From: an uncultured Ruminococcus sp. | GTDB lineage: Bacteria > Bacillota > Clostridia > Oscillospirales > Ruminococcaceae | Reading direction: 5' to 3' | DNA: 64,000 bases | Assembly (NCBI GenBank): GCA_900538575.1 | Contig: UPZA01000007.1 | Location: 1-64,000, forward strand | In this document: piece by piece, positions 1-8,554 of the stretch | Position numbering within the stretch: the stretch's first letter is position 1 | Layout of the letters: the number at the start of each line of letters is the position of its first letter | The notes under the pieces: generated by a model | Database searches by the model: none | Told to the model about the DNA's origin: nothing | The model's input: only the letters and a program-made list of their open reading frames with translations | Translations under genes and position numbers: made by a program

Positions 1-76
1 CATATAGCAGGCTCTCCGTCAAGGTCGTCTTTCCAGCGTCTACATGGGCAAGAATTCCAATATTGATTATTTTCAT
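1..76 (-). CDS. tet(W): Tetracycline resistance ribosomal protection protein, 5' end only
   Basis: Only the first 25 codons lie in the window, read leftward from ATG at 76. They give MKIINIGILAHVDAGKTTLT followed by ESLLY, which matches the start of the EF-G-like ribosomal protection GTPases Tet(W), Tet(O) and Tet(M), including the P-loop AHVDAGKT. Such proteins release tetracycline from the ribosome. The residues and the leader sequence fit Tet(W) best from memory, but 25 codons cannot exclude Tet(O) or a mosaic allele. A GGAGG-type ribosome site precedes the ATG. Expression is probably controlled by the attenuator upstream. The gene sits next to broken conjugative genes, so it arrived as cargo. 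Confidence 0.85.
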   Translation of the reverse strand, partial: MKIINIGILAHVDAGKTTLTESLLY

Positions 77-111
77 GTGATTGTCCTCCCTTTACAGCCC
101 CAAAGGGCATA

Positions 112-151
112 AAAATCCCCAGCAGTAAAATACTTTTACCACTGGGGATTA
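112..151 (-). promoter_or_regulatory. Attenuator hairpin in the tet leader
   Basis: On the minus strand AATCCCCAG and CTGGGGATT form a stem followed by a T run, which makes an intrinsic terminator just upstream of the tet start. The stop codon of the small leader ORF lies inside the stem. This matches the transcriptional attenuation layout known for tet(M): ribosomes slowed by tetracycline on the leader ORF would disturb the hairpin and allow read-through. Confidence 0.8.
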
Positions 152-180
152 TAAGTTGCGGACATACACATATACAGCAT
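136..180 (-). CDS. Tet leader peptide (14 aa)
   Basis: Minus-strand ORF ATG at 180 to TAA at 136 encodes MLYMCMSATYNPQW. Its 3' end overlaps the left arm of the attenuator stem, so translation of this ORF can influence terminator formation. Leader peptides of this type are known upstream of tet(M) and its relatives. Translation itself is inferred, because no strong ribosome site was confirmed. Confidence 0.6.
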   Translation of the reverse strand: MLYMCMSATYNPQW

Positions 181-228
181 ACACCTGTTTGTGATTGCTG
201 TTTTTGGGGATATGTCAAAATTGATAAG

Positions 229-337
229 GCAAAAGTATTCTTAAATTGGGTACAAAAAACTAAGCCCCTACAAAAGGAGCTATCATAATCCTTTGTTCCC
301 ACTATTTGATTATAGTTTTATTTAAGAATACCTTGCC
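229..337 (-). promoter_or_regulatory. tet promoter and upstream inverted repeat
   Basis: A TATAAT box (minus strand, 309-314) lies next to a weak -35 near 332-337. Bases 229-247 (GGCAAAAGTATTCTTAAA on plus) can pair with 321-337 (TTTAAGAATACCTTGCC), a second long-range stem in the 5' untranslated RNA. It probably takes part in the same attenuation switch as the terminator hairpin. Confidence 0.55.
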
Positions 338-716
338 GCATATTTTTTACTCCTTTTCTGGATTAAATCATTGTATCACATCAGTTTTAGGAAAGCAAGT
401 ACCTAAAAGAAATTTTTCTTCCCCTTATATGTAACAATCATACCGGCTTCCTAGCGTTCAGAATGTTTTCTGCTGTCTGCTGTGGTGTTTGGTTGGAATT
501 GTCCAACCAAAAGCCGATCCGTGGTGTTGTCTGCATTTTACTAAATACAAATTCAATGTATACAGAAAGATATAAGGAGTGGGAGGGATTCCGCCGTAGT
601 TGGCATTGTAGGAAAATCCAAAAGTTTAGATTTTCCCACAATGCTTATCTTTTGGTCTTTGGTTCGGAATAGTGTAGTGCTGGCGGTCTATCTCTTGTTT
701 TCGGTTGCTTGCTTCC
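338..716. other. tet cassette flank without a convincing gene
   Basis: Two overlapping open frames of 67 and 69 codons exist on opposite strands, but neither looks like a known protein. The stretch holds an inverted repeat at 490-507 (GGTTGGA/TCCAACC) and a longer hairpin at about 604-642 (ATTGTxGGAAAATC paired with GATTTTCCxACAAT). I see flanking DNA of the tet cassette joined to the cut Maff2 gene at about 717-722. Confidence 0.4.
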
Positions 717-1028
717 TTACCGTACATGAGCATTCGCACCGGGGTTATCGTTACCGTAACCCTCAAGCAGATTGACAACGCCCCAAACTCCGACACCTGC
801 ACCGATAAGGCAGATAACGGATTTCAACACTGTGCAAGCCGTTGTGATAAACGAGCTTGTGTCCACATCTCCTGTAGCGGCGAACGCCTGCGTTGCACAC
901 ATGGAAGCCATACAGCCGAAAATTGTAAGGGACATAATTGCCTTTTTTGCGAGTTTGCTGCCCTTTGTGAGCCAGCCGTGCTTTGTTGTCTTTGCTGCGG
1001 AAACAGCAGAAATCTTTGTGTTTTCCAT
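717..1028 (-). pseudogene. Maff2-family ICE protein, 3' truncated
   Basis: The frame starts at ATG 1028 behind AAGGAG and encodes 103 residues. It has an N-terminal signal-like hydrophobic stretch ending near ATQAFAA, then a second hydrophobic segment with VICLIGAGVGVWGVVNLLEG and the family motif GYGNDNPGANA. This matches the small membrane Maff2 proteins found beside virD4 in Tn1549-like conjugative elements. Family members normally continue for a further ~20 residues after GANA. Here the frame runs into unrelated sequence and stops after three codons (HVR), so the tail was replaced where the tet cassette begins. It is probably non-functional in conjugation. Confidence 0.8.
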
Positions 1029-1112
1029 TTTAAAAACTCCTTAAATCAAATAAAATCAGTGTTTCAGCTTCACCCGATTATTTCTTTTTTTTCGGATTCT
1101 TCACTGTCGGCG

Positions 1113-2519
1113 TTATTCAGCCGAATTTTCTGTCACATCTGCTTCATATTCTGTGAAAGTATCCCGTTTTGACGGTTTGAAACGCATCCTCTTTTTCTCA
1201 CTAACATATTTTTCGATGTCAAACTCGTTTTTGGGATTATCGTCCAGCAGAAGATGATAGTTTTTGTGACGTGTAATATCAAACTTATCCGAGAAGAACG
1301 GGCGCACTCCCCGAAGCTGTAAGATACATTTTCCGCCATCCATGACCGCCAGTTCGTCCTGTGATTTGAGTTCCTTGCCGAGTTTCTGATAGTTCATACC
1401 GTAGCTTTCACTTTGTCCACGATTGGTTGAAGTGTTAAAGCTGTCGATAGTTTCCTTACCCAAACTTTCAGAAATTTCTTTCAGCGTGGTCTTTTCCTTT
1501 CCACCGAGAAACAGCATAGTATCGCAGTTTCCTTCGATGGTGTCGGCATTGTCCTTGTAAATCGCTTTTAGCTGCGACTTTGCTTGCAGGATAATGCTTG
1601 CTGAAATTTCACGGGAACGGATTGTCGCTATCAGTTTGTCAAACTGCGGAATTTCGCCGATATTGGCGAACTCATCGAGCAGACAGCGGACGTGATATTT
1701 CAGTCTGCCGCCCTTGCTGTTGTCAGCTTTGGTGCAGAGCAGATTGAACATCTGGGAATACATAATCGCCACCAAAAAATTAAAAGTGGCATCGGTATCG
1801 GAGATGATTACGAACAGCGCCGATAACTCGTCACCGAGTTTGTCAAGGTGCAGCTCATCATAACTTGTAATCTCCAAAACCTCATCTATTGCAAAAGGCG
1901 CTAAGCGTGTGGAACAGGAAATCAGAATAGATTTTGCCGTCTTGCCTGCTGCCAACTTATATGCCTTGAATTGTTTTATGGCAAAAGCGCCGATACGCCT
2001 TTGCTCGTCGGATGGAGGAAACTCGTTCATAAAGAGATAATCCTCGTAATCTTCGTCATCTGTGGGGATTTCGACCTTGTTCAGCCAGTTATCCAAACAC
2101 TCAAACTGAATGTCAACAGCATTTTTAAACTCCTCATCTTCCTCACGGCATTCAGAGCAGTTTATCATATCAATAAGCGTTTCAAAATTTCGTTCTTCCG
2201 CAGGGGAAAGAGTGAAAATCATAGCGATATATGCGGTATACAGCAGTTTTTCAGCCTTTACCCAAAAGTCATCACCGCTTGGCTGTTGACTTGACGAAGT
2301 ATTTTTTATCAGTACTTCTACGAATTTCAGAATATCTTTCTCTCTGTTTTTCTCACTTATGTATGCAAACGGGTTGTAATGCATGGATTTTGCAAAATCA
2401 ATAGTGTTGAAAACCTTAATTTTGTAGGGTTCATAGACGGGAACAATCTCTCCTTTTTCGCCCCTTTTGACAATTGCTTTCCCGTTTTCATCTTTCAGCG
2501 GACGGGCTTTTTGGCACTT
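1113..2519 (-). pseudogene. virD4: VirD4/TraG-type conjugal coupling ATPase, N-terminus missing
   Basis: The first in-frame ATG (2384) would give 423 residues, but coding similarity continues upstream without a start to a TGA at 2520-2522. The last family-like segment is VPVYEPYKIKVFNT before the ATG. Conserved coupling-protein features are present: MHYNPFAYI, the Walker B region CLLDEFANIGEIP, IATIRSREISASIILQAKSQL and the C-terminal VMDGGKCILQLRGVRPF. Full-length members have about 600 residues with N-terminal membrane helices and Walker A, all absent here. The break lies 23 bp from the 3' end of tRNA-Pro. Order and strand with Maff2 match the conjugation module of Tn1549-like ICEs, so this is a remnant. 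Confidence 0.85.
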
Positions 2520-2542
2520 TCATCTATTTTGTCAGTGCAATA

Positions 2543-2618
2543 TGGTCTGAGTGACGGGACTTGAACCCACGGCCTCTACCACCCCAAGGTAGCGCGCTAC
2601 CATCTGCGCCACACCCAG
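2543..2618 (-). tRNA. tRNA-Pro (anticodon GGG)
   Basis: The 76-nt cloverleaf has acceptor CTGGGTG/CACTCAG, D arm GCGC..GCGC, anticodon stem CTACC/GGTAG with loop TTGGGGT (anticodon GGG), T arm with GTTCAAGTC and an encoded CCA end. It is read leftward, so its 3' end faces the ICE remnant at 2542. Confidence 0.95.
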
Positions 2619-2884
2619 ACGTAAAATTTACTATATAATAATATCATAATAAAACGGATTTGTCAAGACCTTTTATTTCTATTTTTTTAATTATTATTGA
2701 TAGCCAGTTTTATACTGCTTAATCTTTATTCACAAATCAATAGCTAAATATTTGATATTTATGAAAACTAAATTTGTATAGTCAAAAAATGATTTGAGTG
2801 TAAAACAATTTTATAAGGAAATGTTTTAATTTTTTTGTCGTATTCAGTCGAAAGATTTATCTTTACAGATACATTTTATTATGA

Positions 2885-2990
2885 TATAATATATTCATTG
2901 GGGTAATCCCAAAATCTAACTTATATTATAAGAGAAGATTTTTTCTACATAGTTATAAGCTCCGTAAAACTACGGAGCTTATACTATTTT
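2885..2990 (+). ncRNA. Possible short transcript with terminator hairpin
   Basis: The 2619-3017 gap has no ORF. A TATAAT box at 2885-2890 is followed by a small hairpin (TTGGG/CCCAA, 2898-2912) and a perfect 12-bp stem (ATAAGCTCCGTA paired with TACGGAGCTTAT, 2955-2982) leading into ACTATTTT. This would make a transcript of about 90 nt. The -35 box is weak and I recognise no RNA family. Confidence 0.3.
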
Positions 2991-3017
2991 ATGATCAATA
3001 TAATCAACACGTGAAAA

Positions 3018-3055
3018 AACAATCCCGACGATTAAATATAATCGTCGGGATTGTT
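3018..3055 (-). terminator. rpmB terminator
   Basis: A 17-bp perfect stem (AACAATCCCGACGATTA and its complement) with a short AT loop is followed on the minus strand by TTTTTT. It lies downstream of rpmB. Confidence 0.85.
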
Positions 3056-3112
3056 AATTAACAAAAAAATAACCGTAAACAAGATTCTTTTTCATTACTA
3101 AAGAAACTAAAA

Positions 3113-3298
3113 TTAAACTCTTTCAACCTTACCTGAACGCAGGCATCTTGAACAAGCGTAGATATGACAAGGGGTACCCTTAACAATAGCTTTAACACGC
3201 TTTACATTTGGCTTCCAAGTTCTGTTTGATCTTTTGTGTGAGTGTGAAACTTTGATTCCGAAAGTAACGCCCTTTCCACAGATTTCACATTTTGCCAT
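3113..3298 (-). CDS. rpmB: 50S ribosomal protein L28
   Basis: The 61-residue protein begins MAKCEICGKG at ATG 3298, behind GGGAGGTG. A longer frame back to 3343 lacks a good ribosome site and family-like sequence, so it is rejected. CxxC pairs at the start (CEIC) and in CSRC near the end are typical of zinc-type L28. Further motifs are SHSHKRSNR and KRVKA. It is a large-subunit ribosomal protein that acts in the cytoplasm. It stands alone between a leftward terminator and a divergent operon. Confidence 0.95.
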   Translation of the reverse strand: MAKCEICGKGVTFGIKVSHSHKRSNRTWKPNVKRVKAIVKGTPCHIYACSRCLRSGKVERV

Positions 3299-3420
3299 TG
3301 ACTGCACCTCCCTTAAATGTACTTGCAAAAAGTCAACAGACATATTTTATCATAAAATAAAAGAAAAATCAAGTCTTTTTTTAAAAAAGAAGATTATTTT
3401 TTTCAAACGCCTAAGTCCTC

Positions 3421-3449
3421 TTGAAAAAAAAGTACAAATATTGTATAAT
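3421..3449 (+). promoter_or_regulatory. Sigma-A promoter of the M50-scp operon
   Basis: TTGAAA (3421-3426), 17-bp spacer, TATAAT (3444-3449), about 40 bp before the ATG at 3490. Confidence 0.75.
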
Positions 3450-3489
3450 ATAATTTAATTATAATTAATGAAAAGAAAGGCGATAAAAT

Positions 3490-4173
3490 ATGAATTTAGA
3501 TTCTATTGATGTGCTTCAAATCATAACCAAGATTCTGATAATTTTTCTTGTTCTACCGATTCATGAATGCGCTCACGCATGGGCGGCTCATAAAATGGGC
3601 GACGAAACTGCGGCATATTCCGGAAGACTTACTCTAAATCCTCTTGCTCATATAGATATACTTGGAGCTTTATGTCTTCTTATAACAGGATTCGGCTGGG
3701 CAAAGCCTGTCCCGATAAATCCTCTAAAGTTTAAAAAGCAGCGTTTCGGCATTGCGATAACCGCCGCGGCAGGTCCTCTATCCAACCTTGCGGTTTCGTT
3801 TATAGCAATGATAATCTACAGAATTGTCCTTTCGCTTCCCGGAGGCTCGGGTTATTTTTTATCAAGCGCCGGCGATATAACGGGCGGCTTTGTTATACTT
3901 TATATACTTCAGTTTTTTATCCTGGTAAATATAGGTCTTGCCATCTTTAATCTGATACCTATTCCGCCTCTGGACGGTTCTAAGATAATAAGCTATTTTA
4001 CCAGCGCAAAGCTTGACAGATGGATATATGAGCACCAGTTGATAGTAAACGCAGTGTTTTTCGCGGTCATTATAACAGGAATTCTAAGCAAACCGCTTAA
4101 TATAATAGGCGGTTATGTCTATGATCTTTTCTGGTTTATAACTAATTTCATCCCTAAGCTGATGGGAGCGTAA
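3490..4173 (+). CDS. Site-2 protease family (M50B) membrane metalloprotease
   Basis: The 227-residue polytopic membrane protein carries the zinc motif HECAH at residues 25-29 inside the first membrane helix. The second metal-site motif NLIPIPPLDGSKI lies around residue 155-168. A pattern of five to six hydrophobic segments and the short length fit the compact bacterial YwhC-like branch rather than RseP, which has PDZ domains. Such proteases cut substrates within the membrane; the substrate is unknown. The ribosome site AGAAAGG precedes the ATG. The stop is 4 nt from the scpA start, so both are probably co-transcribed. Confidence 0.9.
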   Translation: MNLDSIDVLQIITKILIIFLVLPIHECAHAWAAHKMGDETAAYSGRLTLNPLAHIDILGALCLLITGFGWAKPVPINPLKFKKQRFGIAITAAAGPLSNLAVSFIAMIIYRIVLSLPGGSGYFLSSAGDITGGFVILYILQFFILVNIGLAIFNLIPIPPLDGSKIISYFTSAKLDRWIYEHQLIVNAVFFAVIITGILSKPLNIIGGYVYDLFWFITNFIPKLMGA

Positions 4174-4177
4174 GAAT

Positions 4178-4882
4178 TTGGAAGCAATATCATTTAAGCT
4201 CGATGTATTTGAAGGTCCGCTTGATCTTATGCTCCATCTTATTTCAAAGCATAAGCTAAATATAAACGACATTGAAATTTCAAAGCTTCTTGAACAATAC
4301 ATGATTTATATTGAACAGGCAAAAGAACAGGATCTTGAGCTTGCCGGCGAATTTCTTGAAATGGCGGCAAGGCTGGTTTATATCAAGACAGTTTCGCTGC
4401 TGCCAAAGCCGGAAGAAGCTGACGAAATAAAAAAAGAGCTTCAGGGCGCTCTTATAGAATACTCACTTTGTAAAAAAGCCGCCGGAGAGCTTAAAAATAT
4501 GTTCTGCGGTCATGATATTTTTGTCAGGAGTCCAGGAAAAATAAAGCTTGATAGCGAATATAAGCTATGTCATCCGCCAAGCAGACTGGTCGACGCTTTC
4601 CTTAATATGAATATAAAAAATTCGCTTATGAAAAATCGGGCAGACGAACGGAAAATAAACGCCGTGGTACAGCAAAAAGTCGTATCGGTTATTTCTAAGG
4701 TCGTTTATGTTCTTAAAAATCTATATAAGCATGGAACAGCCCGCATAGATAGTCTATTCGACGGAATAACCGGGCGTTCTGAAAGAGTCGCTACCTTTCT
4801 TGCTATTCTGGAGCTTACAAAAACCGGAAGGATTATAATAAGCGACGATAATACAGAAATTTTTTTTAAAAAGGTGAAATAA
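4178..4882 (+). CDS. scpA: Segregation and condensation protein A
   Basis: The 234-residue kleisin subunit of the SMC-ScpAB condensin contains the hallmark FEGPLDLMLHLISKHKL near residues 10-26 and a C-terminal winged-helix region (RVATFLAILELTKTGRI). It bridges the SMC heads and binds ScpB, organising the chromosome for segregation. The start is TTG at 4178; the family N-terminus MEAISFKLDVFEGPL fits it exactly. It lies 4 nt after the protease stop and 2 nt before scpB, a translationally tight operon. Confidence 0.95.
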   Translation: MEAISFKLDVFEGPLDLMLHLISKHKLNINDIEISKLLEQYMIYIEQAKEQDLELAGEFLEMAARLVYIKTVSLLPKPEEADEIKKELQGALIEYSLCKKAAGELKNMFCGHDIFVRSPGKIKLDSEYKLCHPPSRLVDAFLNMNIKNSLMKNRADERKINAVVQQKVVSVISKVVYVLKNLYKHGTARIDSLFDGITGRSERVATFLAILELTKTGRIIISDDNTEIFFKKVK

Positions 4883-4884
4883 AT

Positions 4885-5436
4885 ATGCAGCTAAATGAAA
4901 AACTTGGCGCAATTGAGGCAATACTCTTTTCATGTGGAGAACCCGTCGATGAATTCAGATTGGCGGAATCTGCCGGTATTGGAAGGTCGGAACTGTCTAC
5001 GCTTATAAAATCCTTAAATCAAAGGTACGGTGATTTAGACAGCGCGCTGCATATAGTCAGACTTTCAGGAAAATATCAAATGTGCACACAAAAGAAATAC
5101 TCCGATTATATAAAATCCGCAATGGAAATAAAAAAGCAGACTCCCCTTTCTCAGGCTGCTATGGAGGCTCTTACCGTCGTAGCATATAATCAGCCGGTTA
5201 CCAAAAGCTTTGTTGAAAGCGTCAGAGGCATAGACAGCTCTTCTGTCATAAACACATTAGTCGAAAAGGGACTTCTCGAAGAGGACGGCAGACTTGATGT
5301 CCCCGGTAAACCGGTGGCTTACCGTACAACGGATACATTCCTAAGAAGCTTCGGTCTTTCATCACTGTCAGAGCTGCCTCCGCTTGAACGTGAGGAAGAA
5401 AACAAACAGCAGTCGCTTATAGATAATCAAAGCTAA
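4885..5436 (+). CDS. scpB: Segregation and condensation protein B
   Basis: The 183-residue protein has two winged-helix domains and forms the dimer that binds ScpA in the SMC complex. Family motifs include AIEAILFSCGEPV at the N-terminus and the central ALTVVAYNQPVTK..VRGIDSS segment, followed by LVEKGLLEE and RTTDTFLRSFGL. Length is normal. It directly follows scpA, as in most Firmicutes. Confidence 0.95.
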   Translation: MQLNEKLGAIEAILFSCGEPVDEFRLAESAGIGRSELSTLIKSLNQRYGDLDSALHIVRLSGKYQMCTQKKYSDYIKSAMEIKKQTPLSQAAMEALTVVAYNQPVTKSFVESVRGIDSSSVINTLVEKGLLEEDGRLDVPGKPVAYRTTDTFLRSFGLSSLSELPPLEREEENKQQSLIDNQS

Positions 5437-5456
5437 AATTATTGAAAGGAGATAAA

Positions 5457-6140
5457 ATGACGGCAATTTATATAATTATTGCAATTCTAATACCTCTAGC
5501 CATTTTACTATGTTCTCCTTTTAAAATTTACGTTTCTTGCATAAATAACAAATTCAGCATAAAAATACGGTACCTTTTTCTTAAAAAGCTCCTCCTTCCC
5601 AATAAAAAAAACAATCTTTCTGAAAACAAAAACGTCAAAGAAAAAAACAAAAGAAAAAGGAACGATAAGAAAAAATTGCGGAAAAGCAATAAAAGCGACA
5701 AGCATTCATCACAAACGAAAAATCACGGAAAATTTATGCCTAAAAGCAAGGAAGAACGTCTGGAATTTATAATAAACGTTTTTAAATCCTCAAAAAAAGC
5801 TTTGAAGCATTTTACAAAACGCATAACAATATACGACATCTGCGCCGACATTGATATTTCTGATTCAGACGCGTGTAATTGCGCTATAAAATACGGGAAA
5901 ATCAATATAATAGCTTATAATATCTTAAGCTTTATGTCATGCTTTTTCCGACTTAAAAAGAAACATATCAATATAAACTGCGTTTATAATCAGCCGGAAA
6001 GCGTATATAATTTCAGCTTTATTGTTAAATTTACCCCGTCTTCGGGTATTTTATCTGTAATCGCTTTTATTTTCACATTTCTGGCAAATAATAAAAAAGT
6101 AAGAAATCAGTCGGAAGAGACTGAAACAGTATCGGCATAA
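5457..6140 (+). CDS. DUF2953 domain membrane protein
   Basis: The start chosen is ATG 5457, because GAAAGGAG lies 7 nt upstream; a TTG 15 nt earlier falls within that site. The 227-residue product has an N-terminal membrane helix, a long Lys-rich linker (about residues 55-90) and a C-terminal part with YNQPESVYNFSFIVKF and another hydrophobic segment. This is the pattern of DUF2953 proteins, which sit next to scpB and ytfJ in sporulating Clostridia. The function is not established. It is probably membrane-anchored and expressed with its neighbours. Confidence 0.75.
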   Translation: MTAIYIIIAILIPLAILLCSPFKIYVSCINNKFSIKIRYLFLKKLLLPNKKNNLSENKNVKEKNKRKRNDKKKLRKSNKSDKHSSQTKNHGKFMPKSKEERLEFIINVFKSSKKALKHFTKRITIYDICADIDISDSDACNCAIKYGKINIIAYNILSFMSCFFRLKKKHININCVYNQPESVYNFSFIVKFTPSSGILSVIAFIFTFLANNKKVRNQSEETETVSA

Positions 6141-6210
6141 AGCCGGACATAAATTCGGCTGCCGTTCGCCGGAAGAACGGTGCGTTTTATAACGCTGATT
6201 GGAGTAAATT

Positions 6211-6600
6211 ATGAACGAACAGCACCCTATAAGCGGAATTATGGGAATTACAATGGACAAGCTTAAGGAAATGGTCGACGTAAACACCATTATCGGAGAT
6301 CCGATAAAAATTGATGAGAAAACTACCGTTATACCAATTTCTAAAGTATCCTTCGGTTTTGCGTCAGGCGGATCAGATCTTCCCGCCAAGCAGCCGAAAG
6401 ACCTATTCGGAGGCGGCTCCGGCGCAGGCGTTTCAATACAGCCTCTCGCATTTCTGATAATTTCCGACGGAAACGCCAAGCTGCTTCAGATGTCTGTAAA
6501 CGCTTCTACTCCTAACGCTCTTGTAAACCTGATACCCGACGTTGTAGAAAAAATATCGGGAATGGTAAATAAGGATAAAAAAGACAGCGCTAAAGAATAA
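6211..6600 (+). CDS. ytfJ: GerW/YtfJ family sporulation protein
   Basis: The 129-residue protein has the family opening IMGITMDKLKEMVDVNTIIGDP, written here as two overlapping pieces (IMGITMDKLKEM and VDVNTIIGDPI). The central GFASGGSDLP and Gly-rich GGGSGAGVSIQPLAFL follow. YtfJ/GerW is needed for normal spore germination in Bacillus and is widely conserved in spore-formers. Its position between the DUF2953 gene and dacF is the conserved order. It supports the host being a spore-former or a descendant of one. Confidence 0.9.
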   Translation: MNEQHPISGIMGITMDKLKEMVDVNTIIGDPIKIDEKTTVIPISKVSFGFASGGSDLPAKQPKDLFGGGSGAGVSIQPLAFLIISDGNAKLLQMSVNASTPNALVNLIPDVVEKISGMVNKDKKDSAKE

Positions 6601-6668
6601 AAGCTGTCCTATAAAATAAAACCGCTTCATATAATTAAAACATGCAATAACTTATATGGAGTGATTAT

Positions 6669-7817
6669 ATGAAAAAATTTATCCGTCTTATTTTATCAGC
6701 CGTCGTCATATTCAGCAATTTTTCTATGCATGTAAAAGCCGAAGCAAAAAAACCCGAGGTTTCGGCAAAGGCATGCGTTCTTATTGAAGAAAAAACCGGA
6801 AGAATCGTTTATGAAAAAAATTCGTCTCAAAAGCTTCCGATGGCAAGCACAACCAAGATCATGACTACGCTTCTCTGCCTTGAAAGCGGAAATCTTGACG
6901 ACGAATTTATTGTGGATTCCGATGCAATCAAGGTTGAAGGCTCCTCAATGGGGCTTACAGAAGGAGATATTGTAACAAAACGGGCTCTCTGCTATGGAAT
7001 GATGCTGCCGTCCGGCAATGACGCAGCCAATGCAACCGCCGTCAAGCTTGGAGGCACAATTGAAAAATTTGCCGATATGATGAATGAACGAGCCGCCGAA
7101 ATCGGAATGACGCGAACCTGTTTTGTCACTCCGTCCGGACTTGAAGGCGAAGGGCACGGTTCCTCCGCCTTTGATATGGCTCTTCTGGCAAGAGAAGCCT
7201 TAAGAAATAAGGACTTTGCAGAAATCTGCTCCCAGTCCAAGGCAAAGGTTGTTTTCGGAAATCCCCCGTATGAACGATGGCTTGCAAATTCCAATAAGCT
7301 GCTCGCCATGTACGACGGAGTAAAGGGTGTCAAAACCGGATTTACAGATGAAGCCGGCAGATGCCTTGTCTCCGCATGCGAGCGAGACGGCGTCTCCTTG
7401 ATTTGCGTAACGCTCAACGACAAGGACGACTGGAACGATCATATGAAGACTTACGACTACGGTTTCAGCGTTCTGAAAGCCTCTGAACTTTCATCAGACG
7501 AAATAATTCATATGTCCGTCGCTGGCGGAACAGAGGAAAGCGTACCTGTAAAAGCAGACGGAGCTATAACAATCGGAACAGACGGAATGACGGAAAACCG
7601 TATAACAACGGAAATTTTCCTTCCTCCATTTACATATGCTCCTGTTAATATAGGAGATACGCTTGGAGAGCTTAAATATTATTACGACGGAAGATACGTT
7701 GACAGCATTCCGGTTAAAGCAATGAAAACTATAGAAATAGAAAAGGTAAAAAACAAAAAGGAAAATAAATCTATAATAGATAAAATAAAAGGATTTATAT
7801 TTAATAATCAGGAGTGA
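6669..7817 (+). CDS. dacF: D-alanyl-D-alanine carboxypeptidase (PBP5/DacF type)
   Basis: The 382-residue secreted S11 serine peptidase trims the terminal D-Ala from peptidoglycan stem peptides. A signal peptide occupies residues 1-25 (cleavage near VKAEA). The three active-site motifs are S60-T-T-K63, S115-G-N117 and K222-T-G224. A C-terminal beta domain and an amphipathic Lys-rich tail (about 355-382) probably anchor it to the membrane. DacF acts in forespore cortex synthesis in Bacillus, and the sporulation neighbours here suggest the same, but a vegetative role is possible. Confidence 0.92.
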   Translation: MKKFIRLILSAVVIFSNFSMHVKAEAKKPEVSAKACVLIEEKTGRIVYEKNSSQKLPMASTTKIMTTLLCLESGNLDDEFIVDSDAIKVEGSSMGLTEGDIVTKRALCYGMMLPSGNDAANATAVKLGGTIEKFADMMNERAAEIGMTRTCFVTPSGLEGEGHGSSAFDMALLAREALRNKDFAEICSQSKAKVVFGNPPYERWLANSNKLLAMYDGVKGVKTGFTDEAGRCLVSACERDGVSLICVTLNDKDDWNDHMKTYDYGFSVLKASELSSDEIIHMSVAGGTEESVPVKADGAITIGTDGMTENRITTEIFLPPFTYAPVNIGDTLGELKYYYDGRYVDSIPVKAMKTIEIEKVKNKKENKSIIDKIKGFIFNNQE

Positions 7818-7821
7818 TAAA

Positions 7822-8553
7822 GTGGAAAAAATCAGAATACAAAAGCTTATTGCCGACAGCGGCTACTGTTCGCGGAGAAAAGCGGAAGATTTGATTTCAA
7901 AGGGCAGAGTCAAGCTAAACGGCAGGCCCGTAAAGCTGGGAGACAAGGCTTCCGCACGAGATATAATTACAATAGACGGCGAACGGATTTATGTGCCTAA
8001 GACAAAAAAATTCGTTTACATAATGATGAATAAACCAAGAGGTTACGTAACCACTATGAGCGATGAACTGGGGAGAAAATGCGTAAACGAGCTGTTAGAG
8101 GGTGTAAATGAAAGAGTTTACCCCGTGGGAAGACTTGATCGTAATTCCGAAGGTCTCCTTCTTTTTACAAACGACGGAAATTTTGCGAACGGCATAATGC
8201 ATCCTGCTAAGCAGATATCCAAGACCTACCGTGTTACGGTAAGACCTGATATAAACGACGAGCAGCTTGTAGCCTTAGCGGACGGAATTGATTTGGACGG
8301 TAAAAAAACTCTCCCCGCAACCGTTATAGTCAAGGATAAAGAGCCGGGAAGAGTTGTGCTTCTTATGACAATTAAAGAAGGCAGAAACCGACAAATAAGA
8401 CGAATGTGCGAGGCAGTCGGATTAGAGGTCGCCAGACTGAGAAGAATAAGCGTAGGTCCGCTCAAGCTTGGTATGCTTAAGCCCGGTTCATATAGGGAGC
8501 TGACGTCGGAAGAATTAAGAGCAATAAGAAACGCCATAGGCAAGGAAGGCTGA
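7822..8553 (+). CDS. rluB: 23S rRNA pseudouridine synthase RluB/RsuA family
   Basis: The 243-residue protein has an N-terminal S4 RNA-binding domain (residues 4-60, IQKLIADSGYCSRRKAEDLI) and a RsuA/RluB catalytic core with the catalytic Asp106 in PVGRLDRNSEGLL. The C-terminal EGRNRQIRRMCEAVG motif is also typical. It isomerises a specific uridine in 23S rRNA. The start is 4 nt after dacF, continuing the operon. Confidence 0.93.
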   Translation: MEKIRIQKLIADSGYCSRRKAEDLISKGRVKLNGRPVKLGDKASARDIITIDGERIYVPKTKKFVYIMMNKPRGYVTTMSDELGRKCVNELLEGVNERVYPVGRLDRNSEGLLLFTNDGNFANGIMHPAKQISKTYRVTVRPDINDEQLVALADGIDLDGKKTLPATVIVKDKEPGRVVLLMTIKEGRNRQIRRMCEAVGLEVARLRRISVGPLKLGMLKPGSYRELTSEELRAIRNAIGKEG

Positions 8554-8554
8554 T

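Larger units (their letters stand above)
1..2542. mobile_element. ICE remnant with tet gene abutting tRNA-Pro
   Basis: The tet gene, cut Maff2 gene and cut virD4 lie together on the minus strand and end at tRNA-Pro. Both conjugation genes are broken at different points, one by the tet cassette and one at the tRNA. The element is therefore degenerate in this window. Its other end is outside the window. Confidence 0.65.

Noticed and set aside
438..672. Two overlapping 67-69 codon ORFs on opposite strands
   Set aside because: Neither has a family-like sequence or a good ribosome site, and hairpins run through both.
1..2542. Intact conjugative element at the left edge
   Set aside because: Both visible conjugation genes are truncated, so the visible part cannot be functional.
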